Source: Ananas comosus | Lineage: Eukaryota; Streptophyta; Magnoliopsida; Poales; Bromeliaceae | Direction of reading: 5' to 3' | Length of the DNA stretch: 64,000 bases | Assembly (NCBI RefSeq): GCF_001540865.1 | Contig: NC_033638.1 | Coordinates: 8,079,334-8,143,333, forward strand | Shown: positions 24,018 through 35,140 of the stretch, piece by piece | Numbering within the stretch: the first letter of the stretch is position 1 | Layout: each line of letters opens with the position of its first letter | The notes under the pieces: model-generated | The model's input: only the letters and a program-made list of their open reading frames with translations | Database searches by the model: none | What the model was told of the DNA's origin: nothing | Program-made: the position numbers and the translations under genes

Positions 24018-25200
24018 ATGGGGAGGGTTCTGAGGAGTAATGGATGGGGAATATCAGTGTTAATGGCATTGATGGTTTTGGTGTTTGTGGTGGGGATATG
24101 TGAAGGGAGGAGGTTGGAAAAGGATGGGTTTCTTGGTGGGGGTGGTGGGTTTGGAGGAGGCGGCGGTGGAGGGCTAGGTGGAGGCCTTGGTGGTGGTAGT
24201 GGTGGTGGTGTTGGCGGTGGCTTTGGCGGCGGAAAAGGCGGCGGTGGTGGAATTGGCGGTGGTGCTGGTGGAGGTCTTGGCGGTGGCGGTGGTGCCGGTG
24301 GAGGTTTTGGCGGTGGCGGTGGTGCCGGTGGTGGTCTTGGCGGTGGCGGTGGTGCCGGTGGAGGTCTTGGCGGTGGCGGTGGTGCCGGTGAGGTCTGGCG
24401 GTGGCGGGTGGTGCCGGTGTGTCTTGGCGGTGGCGGTGGTGCCGGTGGAGGTCTTGGCGGTGGCGTGTGTGCCGGTGGAGTCTTGGCGTGGCGTGGTGCG
24501 TGTGGTGGTGCTTGGCGGTGGCGGTGGTGCCGGTGGAGGTCTTGGTGTGTGGCGGCTCCTGGTGGTGCGTCTTGGCGGCGGCGCGGTGCAGGTGGTGGTC
24601 TTGGCGGCGGGCGGTCAGGTGTGGTCTTGGCGGCGGCGGCGGTGCCGGTGGTGTCTTGGCGGCGGCGCGGTGCCGGTGGTGGTCTTGGCGGTGGCGGCGG
24701 TGCTGGTGGTGGTCTCGGCGGTGGAGTGTGCCTTGGTGGTGTGGCGGAATTGCGCGGCGGTGGCGCCGGTGGGGTGCTGGGCCGGTGGTGGGATTGGAGG
24801 CGTGTCGGTGGCGCGAGCCCGGTGAGGAGTTGGCTCTGGCGGTGGTGCTGGGCCGGTGGTGTTGGCGGTGGAAAAGGAGCGGTGTTGGGCGGAGCTGGTG
24901 GTGAATTGGGAGGTGGCGGCGGCGCCGGTGGGCATTGGCGGTGGGTCTGGAGGAGGAGCCGGTGCCGGTGGCGGAATTGGAGGGGGAGTAGGTGGTGGCG
25001 CCGGTGGAGGTGCTGGGGCCGGGGGCGGATTCGGTGGCGGCAAAGGTGGCGGAATTGGCGGCGGCGTCGGTGGAGGAGCCGGCGGAGGTGCGGGCGGTGG
25101 ATTCGGCGGAGGCGCAGGTGGCGGTGCCGGTGGTGGCTTGGGCGGCGGTGGGGCCGGCGGCGGAGGAGGGTTTGGAGGAGGAGGTGGTGGCGGATTTTAG
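24018..25200 (+). CDS. Secreted glycine-rich cell-wall-type protein (frame slips in the repeat)
   Basis: The ATG at 24018 starts MGRVLRSNGWGISVLMALMV, a basic N-terminus followed by a hydrophobic signal-peptide core ending near VGICEG. After a short RRLEKDGF linker come GGGGG[AFL]GGG-type repeats, as in class I glycine-rich structural proteins of the wall. The frame holds to about 24390, breaks up between about 24390 and 24900, and the glycine frame returns with GGGIGGGVGGGAGGG to a TAG at 25200. The repeat unit is roughly GGTGGTCTTGGCGGTGGC. The broken middle still shows repeat units with single-base gaps, so several small deletions are indicated; these could be assembly errors in a hard repeat or real decay. 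A proline-rich frame on the other strand is the complement of the repeat. Confidence 0.75.
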
Positions 25201-25670
25201 TAAGTTTGCTTAAAATTTGTATCACGCAAGTAATATACTCACCTGCTATATAGCAGGGTACTTTGTTGTCTCCGTTATTGTTATTATGTGTAGGGGAATA
25301 TAAAATCCCCAATCCGAATAATCCTGTGTATTTGATCTTTTATAATGTGATGTTATTAATCTATATATCTCCATGAGTTTATACAGTTCACTCCATCGGC
25401 AGAACCTGTGACCTTTTCACTGCCCCGAGCGCTTCACTATAGATTTGTCAGAGTGACTCTTCTTTTGGAATGGATCTCATTTTGTGCTCAAATTGTCACT
25501 TAAAAATTAATAATTAAAATGTATAGCACATAATTAATTTTTAAAATTGAATCATTATTTCATCAAATTTGAGAATAACAATTGCGTTGCACGATTTTCC
25601 ATAAAAAAAGGTATCTGTTAATCTTATTCGTATGATACAACACCAAGGGTTAAATATATCTAATTGTTTG
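25201..25670. other. Convergent spacer between the glycine-rich protein and pectinesterase genes
   Basis: This stretch of about 470 bases is AT-rich and lies between two convergent genes, so it probably holds both 3' UTRs. No other structure is seen. Confidence 0.5.
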
Positions 25671-27985
25671 CTAATAGTACACGGGCAACCATTCCTTGCC
25701 ATTAATAAAATCTATGCTCAAAAACGGAGCCACATCTTGCTCACTGAGTTGCCGCGACCACCGAACCCGGTGCGCCGGGTCTGCGCCCGGTCCTTGGCAT
25801 GCAAATTCTCCGATCAATAGGTTGCTGCATGAACCAGAGCAATTAGCATTGCAAAGTAGAGATTGATGCACACTAATTTATGGATAATACAATTTAAACA
25901 ATCAATAAGCTACGTGTTGATTATCTCTTTCCCTTATAAGACGCTATGGTGGAAACTTATTTTGCTACGTTGTAGGATATAATTTAGTTCTGAGTCTTAA
26001 CGACGGAGAACTTTTCCTATAATGGTATTATAATACACATTGTATCGAAATGCGTCCAACCAATTCTAGTTTCACTTTTCAAATAAGTCAAATCAAATAT
26101 GCCCTAAAATGTTGTTTGTTAGACATCTGTATTACTATGGAGCATGTATCACTTTTCGTATCAACTGTGTTAGCAGATAAAAATTAGCATGTTCGGAATT
26201 AATACGAGGCTTACTCTGTTTTGCCGGCGTAGCTCCAGTTGGTCCAACCAGCTGGAGTGATGGTCTTGGAGAGGTAGGTCCCGGCAAAGACGACCCGCGA
26301 GTAAGCTTCATTTGCTCGACCCAAGAAGACGTCGCCAACGCCATACACCTTTCCTTTCAAGAACACGAACCCGCTGTCGTCGTCCGCAGATCGCCTGTTG
26401 TGAGCCGTGATGGATCCGAGGATCTTCGTTCTCCGGTCCGGGAGAACAAATATCTCACAACTCTGCAATTGATAGAGAAACAAAGAAACGTGCTTCAGTG
26501 CCAAAACTCGATGGTTTGGATTGTTCAAACTGTTTAACCTACCGAGCATGTTACCTGAAAGATCGATTGGCCGCGGCCGAAGATGAAATCGATGTTGCCT
26601 TGAATGTAGCAGCTCTCGTAGTAATGCCGGCCCTTGTGATCGAAGAGAGTGTTGTGAGGGCTATAAAATGCGCAATGGTAGAAAGCCGCCTTATCGCCGG
26701 AGACCATCGCAGCCACCGACTGGTTGAAAGGGGTACTCGGAACGCCGATCGGAGCGTCGTTCTGCGACACACATGTACATCAAACTATAAATAATTCTTT
26801 ATAAGAGATGAGCATGAGAACAATACATGAAGGGTGAAAAATGTATACCTTGAAGCTAATGCCGAAGGCGACGAAGTTGTCGGCCCGGACGGTGAAAGTC
26901 GCGGACTCTGTGTTGTTGGTAGAGCTGTCGTCCCACACTATCGCCGTCCTGCCCTTGCCATTGCCCCTCAAGTATATGAATGGCTTGTTCTCTGGTATAA
27001 TTACCTTCTCTCTGCTCGCACACGCCACAACAGAAAATTTTGATTTTACTATTTAATATTTTAATTTTTTTAATTTGAATTGGTCAATGGCACTTTGACT
27101 TTATATTTCAAATGCATCGTTTATATTTACAGATTTAGTTAGTATATTTTATTTTTCTCTTGACAATTAGAGGCACAAGCAAGAAATTCCCTAGTAGGAA
27201 TTCCATTTGAGTCGGTCAAAAACCCATTGCTTTGCTCTTTTGGGGTTGCTTTGAGTAATATCTAGTTAGTTGCTTCTACCGGCTTCTGGAACAGTATTTT
27301 TGCTGGAGAAGCATAAATTAGATGTTTGGTAATTAGAACGAAAAGTAAAATCAGAATTTTGGATCCTAAATGTACATCACATAATATTAAATCTAATTGA
27401 AGCTTCTACTTCTAGCTAGTTTTAGTGTGAATTCACAAGCAAATCAGATTGAAAATAAAAGTTATAATTATCTATCTCTTGAAACTGGTTATCTTGTCCT
27501 CTACCACAATCTCTGACGTAAATGGTGACATCAGGAAGATCACAGCACGGTCAAATTAAGAGTGCATGCAGTTAATGAACGTAAAGAGCGTGAACACATC
27601 TTTTTCAACATCTCTCTTCCATTTATCCAATAAATATGCAGTAATATACGACTTTAAAACTTTTTTATCAGAATATAATAAATCATGCATGTCGTGGGTA
27701 AAATGCTAGTAAATGATAAATGTACCTGTAAACCCCGGCCCTAAGGTGGACTATAATCCAATCCGAGTTCCCCTCCGGGACCGCGTCGATAGCGGCTTGA
27801 ACCGTTCTATACTCTTCGGCCGGGCCGACGAGTACGGTGCGATTGGCGCCGATCTTCGACGTGAGGAGCGGAGCGTCGACGATGTCCTTCCTCTTGCCAT
27901 CAACGAGAGCGTCGGCGAAAATAGAAGAAGAGATGGAGAGGAGGAGAATTGCGACGAAGAGAGTGGAGAGAGGAGATTGGGACAT
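25671..27985 (-). CDS. Pectinesterase-like protein, PMEI-less, with altered active site
   Basis: Pectinesterases remove methyl esters from wall homogalacturonan. Five exons on the minus strand, 27985-27726, 27011-26849, 26761-26555, 26462-26215 and 25824-25671, join with GT-AG introns to 1032 nt (343 aa). The start MSQSPLSTLFVAILLLSISS is a signal peptide, and there is no N-terminal inhibitor (PMEI) domain. Family landmarks are YRTVQAAIDAVP, GRTAIVWDD, QSVAAMVSGDKAAFYHC, GRHYYESCYIQGNIDFIFG, GSITAHNR and GWTNWSYAG. The nucleophile Asp (DFIFG) and the Arg of LGR are present. The usual YQDTL motif, with the second oxyanion Gln and the acid Asp, is replaced by PHNTL, and the usual Trp after LGR[PA] by Asn. 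The reading frame is open throughout, so it is an expressed-looking gene of doubtful esterase activity, possibly from a divergent subclade. Confidence 0.9.
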
Positions 27986-28269
27986 GATTGTTTTAGATGA
28001 TAGAGGTTAATAATTGATTAATTAACAATTAATCACTTTTGGGGGAGAGAGAGAGAGAGAAAGAGGGGATTTAAGAAAGGGACTTTGTTAAAAGTTTAAG
28101 AGGTGGAGAGGGAAACGCGGGGGAGTAGTTTAAAGTTTAAAATGGGGCCAAACCGGGGTGTGTTTGTTTGTGTTGGGGTCCTCATGCTCCCAAGTCCCAA
28201 CTAATTTAACTAAAGTGAGTTTCAGGGCATTGTTTCATTGGATTTGGGCCTAAGGGGCACTATACCAAC

Positions 28270-28505
28270 TATTTGTCGGATCATTGACGCTAACCATTAA
28301 TCCCAAAAACTCGAGCTGTTAAAAATATGCAATCAATTCACTTAAAGCGTACAGGTACAGCACCCACAGGTCTCAATAGTGACTCGGCTCAATCAACTTC
28401 ACGCCACTTCGAACATGACTCGGCTCACCCAGCCTTACGCCATTTCAAACATAACTTGGCCCAATATGATCTCCCGTCACAGAGCAGGTTGCTGATCCAT
28501 TTAAA
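28270..28505. repeat. Dispersed repeat copy A (empty-site paralogue)
   Basis: It starts near GGATCATTGACGCTAACC and runs through CAATTCACTTAAAGCGTAC and CAGGTACAGC to GCAGGTTGCTGATCC. The same order of motifs occurs at 50878-50998 and at 51046-52100. In this copy CACTTA joins directly to AGCGTAC, whereas the copy near 51.1 kb has an 844-bp element there. The family is not recognised. Confidence 0.65.
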
Positions 28506-28760
28506 CTAATACTATTGTCCTAAGCCAATTAATTATTTGTTTTGTTCCGCTTTTACTTTTGTTTTCAGCATCGCACAACTGTTTATTGCCAAGCATTTCA
28601 CAACTAAAAAAAAAGTTGAAGGTTGCACTGCCAAGAAAGGTGAAATGATTTATGAGCTTGAAAAATATTGCTCTAATTTAGAATATCTATTGTACTATAG
28701 AAAAAGCTACTTCTAATAACACTGTATTTTATTATAAGGCTAAATGGATTGCAAGCTTTA

Positions 28761-29531
28761 GGTATCTTTGGTACGAGAATACTTTTTTGTTGATTATTCC
28801 TGTTATAGGTACAATTTCAAGTATAAATAGAAATAAAATTAATTTTATATTTGGATGAAAAGTGGGTTATTTTCAAGAGTAAGAAAAATAGTATTTAGGT
28901 AGTTAGATAGGAATAATAGGAATAAAAGTGATTATAGTAGTTAAATAATAATATTGTATATACTTAATTAAAATCAAAATATTAAGTAAATGATATTTAA
29001 TAAATTAATTAACTAATTTATCATGAATATTATTAGATAATCATAAATGTTAATTAATAAATTATCTAACTATAAATAATTTGATAAGTTAATAAATTAA
29101 GCTAATAAATTAATATATTAGTAAATTACTTATTTATTTATTTATTTAGTTATTTATTTAGTTATATTGGTCAAAATATTAAAAATCAATATAGATATTG
29201 GTTATTACATAAAAACACTAATAAATAATTATTTATTTAGCTAATATTTTTATTATTAAATTAGTTAATTATTAATTTAACTAATTAATTAATAAAATAA
29301 TATATAATATATTAATTAATAATATTTTATTATTAAATTAATAGAGGTATAAAGAGAAGAAATTGTTATTCCACTAAAAGGGTGAAACGACAATTTCCCC
29401 CTCTTAACAGGTTATTCTAGAATAATCCGTTAAGAGAGGGATAAAATAAACTCATTCCCTCTTCTAGCGTTTGGATGAATTTGAGAGATAAAATGGTTTA
29501 TTCCCACTTTATCACTCAACCAAACACTGCC
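28761..29531. mobile_element. Probable PIF/Harbinger-like element
   Basis: The ends GGTATCTTTGGTACGAGAAT and TCAACCAAACACTGCC are weak inverted repeats, and TTA flanks both sides (28758-28760, 29532-29534). The interior is extremely AT-rich. Near the right end is a good palindrome around CTTAACAGGTTATTCTAGAA. The terminal match is poorer than in the other Harbinger-like elements of the window. Confidence 0.5.
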
Positions 29532-30014
29532 TTAGTGTATCCGAGGGGTAAGATTTAGCTTGGTGATGAACGAAGATAACAATCGAAGAAAGAGGAAGAG
29601 GAATAGTTCGGCCTAATACAAAAATATGATCCGGTTTGATTCAAACAAAAAAAGAGAAAAATCTGAGCCGGTTCGAGATGGAACCCATAGTCGATAGTGA
29701 TCGGTTCGGTTCAAGCAAAAAAAGAAAAAAATTCGGTTAAAAAATGAAAACATGTGAAGCAGTTTGGTCAGTTCGGTCCGATGCAACAGGTTAACTCGGT
29801 TCAGTTCAAGCAAAGAAAGAGAGAAACCGGATTCGATGTAAGTAAAGACAGATGAAAACATATAGATGACTTGAGCAGGTTTGGGGTTGCCCATACTCAA
29901 CAATAATCGATTTAGTTCAAACAAAAAAATAAAAAGGATTTGAGCCAGTTCAGGATGGAATCCACATCCAACAATGAAAGGAATGTTACCATGTGACAAA
30001 TTTTAAAAAATAAT

Positions 30015-30052
30015 ATATAAGTAATATAATATAATATAATATAATATAATAT
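30015..30052. repeat. (ATAAT)n pentanucleotide repeat
   Basis: A tandem run of ATAAT units lies in AT-rich intergenic DNA. Confidence 0.8.
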
Positions 30053-31637
30053 AGATATAGATATTTGGTTTAGCTTCTAAAACATAGTGCCAAGTGTTTA
30101 CCCCCCAAAAAAAAAAAATTGCGAAACTTTAGTACTTGTTTTAGCGGAATGAAATAATTTCAGTGAAAATGGTCTCACAAATTGACCAGCATCTATTAGG
30201 CCAGGTGAACTTGTTGGATTAAGCTACTAACATCTTAGGGCCCATTGGGTCAGCGTAGCTAAAGATACCTGAAAAACTCCCGTAAAGTTACTAAGATCGG
30301 ATGTGCCGGGGAGTATGCGTTATCTCGTTTGTCTCCCTGAGAAATCGCGTCTCATACATCACACAGGACGCTCACAATACAAAATAATCCTATCTGAAAA
30401 CGAAGATACAGATCTCTACGTAATTTATAAGAATTGAAGTTTTGAAATTTGGAGTGATTCAGAAAAATCAAAGCATAGTTATATTAGACTATTAGAATGC
30501 ATGTCACAAGCTGATGAGTGATTGGACTGAATGAATTTAATGAAGCGCTTTTGAGCCCATTAAATTCCAATGAACAACCTAGCTAAATTAGTTAATTCGC
30601 GTAACAGCTATGCTGGTAACAGATCTATTGCTTAATTTAATATGCAATAATTAAGTTCTTGGACCTTTTTTTTGTGCATGTGTGTTTGTGTGTGTTTGTG
30701 TTTCCTTGGACAAGTTGAGATTAATAAATAAGCAAATATATGTACTACAAATGCATGGTACATGTGGATTTTAGAGTGCATTGATGATAGCGGGGGATGG
30801 TGCGGTTGGTAGCCGTTGGTTTCGAAATTTAAAATATTTTGAACGTTGATTCGTAGCCATCCCAATAACAACGTAGTCAATGCTCACATGTCACATCTTG
30901 ATTCAGATTATTTCAGAAAAGGTCAAAAAATTATATAGAGACCCCTTAACTATATAGCACGTTTTGAAATTGTTCCCTTCTTTATTTTTCTTTCAACTTT
31001 TTAACTTTTAATTTAAAATCTTAAACTTTGATTATTTGTTTAAAATTAACCTATTTTTTGTAAAAAAAATCAAATCAAAAAAAGTATCTATAAAAAAATA
31101 AAGTTGAGGGATCTTTTTCAAAGTGGCTTATAGCCGAGGGGGTTTACGTACATTTTCCCATCTGAAAAATCCCAAAACGTGCGAAAATAACTTATTTAAG
31201 TAAACAGTGGACCAGCACGGAATCTCCCGCCAAATTTAGCAACAAAATCAACATCCAAATCCATCTCCACCGTCCGATCGATCCAAACTCTCCGATCCCA
31301 CGGCTCGCACTTCGCCTCCCTCTCACCCCTCACGCCCTTCCCGCCATTCCCATCTCTATGTTCACGGGTAGGTGATGAGCCCACTTCGCCATTAATTAAA
31401 CGCCCTTCTCCTCCCTCACAATCCCTGCATAAGTAGAAACGCGCGTTACCCATTCGATGAAATTCCCCAGAGAGTTCCCTTCAGAAATTTCCCATTTATT
31501 TTTCGGTCCCTTTTAATCGTATACTAGTTCTGATCCGATTTTACTCGACGTTCGCATCGAGTCAAATCGCATTTATAGTTTGTAATTATTTAAGTTTTGT
31601 TTTGGCTCAAGCATATTTTGCGAACATATATTAACCA

Positions 31638-33968
31638 ATGGATTCTTCTTCCTCCAACAACTATTTTAGACTTGGATTTCTTTTTGGCGTGTTAAGTTGT
31701 TTGTTGTTACGGAATTGCTTTGCCGGTAATTTGCCCGCCAATTTTGTTTTTGGGGATTCATTGGTTGATGTCGGAAACAATAACTATATTGCGACTTTAT
31801 CGAAGGCTAATTACCGACCAAATGGTATAGATTTTCCGAGTCATCAACCGACCGGCCGTTTCACGAATGGGCGAACAATTGTTGACATACTAGGCATGTG
31901 TTTGTAATCGGTAAACCGATTCCGTATTTTGTCGTCTCCGCATTCTCTGTTGCATTGATCTGATTTGATGTATTTTTCTTCTGATTCTTTAGGTCAAGAA
32001 TTAGGCTTGGGTGGATTCTCTCCTCCTTACTTGGCGCCGGATACGGTCGGAGATGCGGTGTTGAAAGGTGTTAATTATGCGTCTGGGGGTGGGGGGATTC
32101 TCAATCATACTGGGAAAGTTTTTGTAAGAATACTCAGTTGATCAGTTCTAACTTATGATTTATTTCTTTTGCTTCACATTCAGATTTTTTTTTTTTTCCT
32201 TTATTGAGTTCATTCGTGTTGTGTGAGATAGTCGGAAATGTGTTATGAATGAACTTTATTTATAACCTAATTATTTTCTTCTGAAGATCAATACACAGTT
32301 AATGAGAAGAATTCTGCAAGCAGAAGCACAACTCCGAAAAAGAAAAAAAATCCACATTTTACTAACAACAGTTGGGTTTTGTACGAATTAAAATGTGGCG
32401 GTGATCGTCTCATATTTTTCGTTTCTATACTTGTCGCTTTTTCTGATCCTTAATATTTGTTAATTGCTTGCAATGTAAAACAGGGAAAGAAAAAGCTAGA
32501 TATTATTTAATCTGGAATTATTGAGATTTAGGGTCCACTCATTCGTCTTCGTTTCTGTTGCTTTCTGACCAAATAAGTTCTATGGATTTCATACAAAACA
32601 CGAGACTAAGTTCTATCAAACTGACAATTAAACCAGAATGTCAGCTTCTTCAATAAAAGGTGAAACAGAATCGAAGAAAATATGGTGCGAACTGAACACT
32701 TTTGATCATCAAGTTGTCTTCTAGTAAAGATGAACATATTTGTATTTTCCTATTCATCTTATGACACTTTGGTGATTTTCATTCCAATATTGCCTTTATT
32801 ACTATATTCATCTCTAGAATGTTTCTATAGCTATAGCTCCTTGTTGATCACTTGATTTCCAATGTTTTCTCAGGGCGGGCGCATCAACTTGGATGCACAG
32901 ATTGATAACTTTGCGAACAATCGGCAAGATATAATCTCAAGCCTCGGGATGTTGAATGCTATGAATCTGTTAAGAAACGCTCTCTACTCATTCACTATAG
33001 GCTCTAACGACTTCATCAACAATTACCTTACTCCTGTATTATCTGTTCCCGAAAGAGCAGTAGTTTCCCCAGAAGCCTTTGTCGAGAGCATGATATCAAA
33101 ATTTCGACAGCAGTTAACAGTAATTAATACCTCATCACCATTATTCATTTCTTTATGAATCATTACATCAGAATATGACAATAGCAGCAGTATTCGCAAG
33201 GGGCTTTTACATGTCTGATGAAAATCTTCTATTCGCATATATATTGTTTCTAAATCCGAATTTCAATGTATAAGGAAGATGCAATTCCTTACGCAAACAA
33301 CTTTGTTTGCATTCAGAAAGTTATTTAAGAAACTTGCGAGTCAAATTTTGTGCTGGAAAATATCTATAATAAACTCTGATTGTTTTACCTTCATATCTTG
33401 TAGAGGCTCTATCTCCTGGATGCGCGGAAAATTGTCGTGGCAAATGTCGGGCCCATCGGCTGCATTCCCTTCATGAGAGACACGAATCCGTCAGCGGGCA
33501 ACAACTGCGTAGACCTCCCAAACCAATTAGTGCAGTACTTCAACAAGCGGTTGAAGGATCTGATAAGCGAACTGAGCTCGAACCTCGAGGGATCCCTTTT
33601 TTTGTATGCCGACGTCTACCGCATTGTAACGGATATCATCGAGAACTACAGAGATTATGGTACCAGAGGAGAAGCTAGTTTGTCCTGTAATAAGTGTTAG
33701 AATTTGCCTATCAAGTTAAGTATTTGTTTCTTTTGCATTTGCAGGTTTTGATGCTGCAGATTCTGCTTGCTGCTTCGTTGGGGGCCGATTCGGAGGCCTA
33801 ATACCGTGTGGCCCGCCATCGAAAGTTTGCCCCGATAGGTCCAAGTACGTGTTTTGGGATCCGTACCATCCTAGTGATGCGACTAACATTCTCATAGCTC
33901 GACGACTTCTCGATGGTGATTTAGCTGATATTTATCCGATAAATGTGCGGCAGCTACTCAATGCTTGA
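31638..33968 (+). CDS. GDSL esterase/lipase, secreted
   Basis: SGNH-type plant GDSL hydrolase, probably acting on lipid or wall esters outside the cell. Five exons, 31638-31893, 31993-32123, 32874-33119, 33404-33659 and 33745-33968, join in frame to 1113 nt (370 aa), the usual family size. After a signal peptide (LGFLFGVLSCLLL...CFA), block I FVFGDSLVDVGNNN gives the catalytic Ser, block II NYASGGGG the Gly, block III GSNDF the Asn, and block V WDPYHPSD the Asp and His. The first intron must use a GC donor (AG/GCATGT at 31892-31899), because no in-frame GT donor exists before a TAA. The other introns are GT-AG. The natural substrate cannot be told from sequence. Confidence 0.92.
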
Positions 33969-35140
33969 GAGTTAATTCCTGCTCTCAAGATCAGATCATG
34001 AGTAAAATTCTTTAGAAAGCTGATTACTTCAATTCACTTATATTTCATACAAGTGTGTCTTTTTGCAAATGAGATCTGCAGAATTCAATTACTTACAATT
34101 AAGATGTGTATATTTTCCTCCATTTATTGGAACCCTAGATGTTTTTGATGATAGAGTAACAACAGTGTCCTATTGAAAGTACAATTGTGAGATGTGCTTG
34201 TTACTGTAGAGAGATCTATTGCTTGAAATTGGTACAAGTAAGCAACTAAATTTTTTTGGATTAACATTAAATATTAAATGCAGTGCATGAAATGTATGGA
34301 TAAGGCAACAACTTCTTCCAATTAATACATTTAGGTCCTGTTCGGATACGGAATAAGTGGTTTAAAGATAACTTATTCCATGTAAAAAAGTTTCTGTTCT
34401 GAATAAATAAATTGGAGTATAATTTTTATGCTTTGAAAGGTATTGATATTCATGATTTAACTGGATGGCATATTTCATCTGCAAGATAATTTATATTATT
34501 TGAAAAAATAACTTGCAAATTGAATATGATATTTATTTTAGATACTGATAATAATAATCCTCAACTATTAAACACTAAATTAGTTATAAAAATATACTGA
34601 AAAAAATTTTATGCATTTAAATAGAATCTTAACCGGAGATAGAAACCAGATAGCAGTGGTCCCCAGCTGATCCACAAAAAGGCGTCACTGTAATATAGGA
34701 CCCATAGCCGTTTGTTTATTTTTTTATACTATCCGCATTGTTTATATTATTCACTTTATTTATTTTTTAAAAAATAAATTTAATTAAAAAAATAAAATAA
34801 TCAAAATTTAAAATTTAAAATTTTAATTATTAATTATTAAATTCTTTGTTACTCGTGCTTGGGAAAATAGGTTTAAACTTTAAACTGGTGCAATTAGCCT
34901 CTGTAAAAGATCCTCGGTCAACGATGTCAACTTCGTGATTTAGCCAGAAAAAAAAAAAAGGAAAAAAAAAAGCTACGGTAACGTTATTATTATTTATACT
35001 CGCCCCGACGTAATGGGCTCTATCCACAGCTCACCCTCTCAACCAACTCCGACACGCAAACGAGATCTCTCTCCATCTCCATTCCGGGTATATAACAAAC
35101 CCTCCCCACGGCTCCTTCGTCCTCCTCGTCCTCCTCCGCC
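33969..35140. other. Spacer between the GDSL and enoyl-CoA hydratase-like genes
   Basis: About 1.2 kb of mostly AT-rich DNA. A possible transposon end, TTTAGGTCCTGTTCGGATAC, is at about 34330, but no matching second end was found. No gene is seen. Confidence 0.5.
35088..35096 (+). promoter_or_regulatory. Possible TATA box of the enoyl-CoA hydratase-like gene
   Basis: GTATATAAC lies 45 bases before the ATG at 35141, leaving a leader of only about 15-20 bases. Either the leader is very short or the box is unused. Confidence 0.35.

Larger units (their letters stand above)
27986..31637. other. Divergent spacer between the pectinesterase-like and GDSL genes
   Basis: It carries GA-rich leader sequence just after 28040, one copy of a dispersed repeat (28270-28505), a Harbinger-like element (28761-29531), imperfect repeats of CGGTTCGGTTCAA-type units (about 29620-29970), an (ATAAT)n run at 30015-30052 and AT-rich DNA. 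The last 400 bases are probably the GDSL promoter and leader. No gene is supported. Confidence 0.55.

Noticed and set aside
24236..24380. CRISPR-like or satellite array
   Set aside because: The repeat units encode in-frame glycine-rich peptide following a signal peptide; there are no spacers.
23984..25312. 442-aa proline-rich minus-strand frame
   Set aside because: It is the direct complement of the GGT/GGC repeat of the glycine-rich protein gene, which has the promoter, signal peptide and stop on the plus strand.
34330..34640. Transposable element beginning TTTAGGTCCTGTTCGG
   Set aside because: One end looks like a transposon terminus, but no matching inverted end or target duplication was found.
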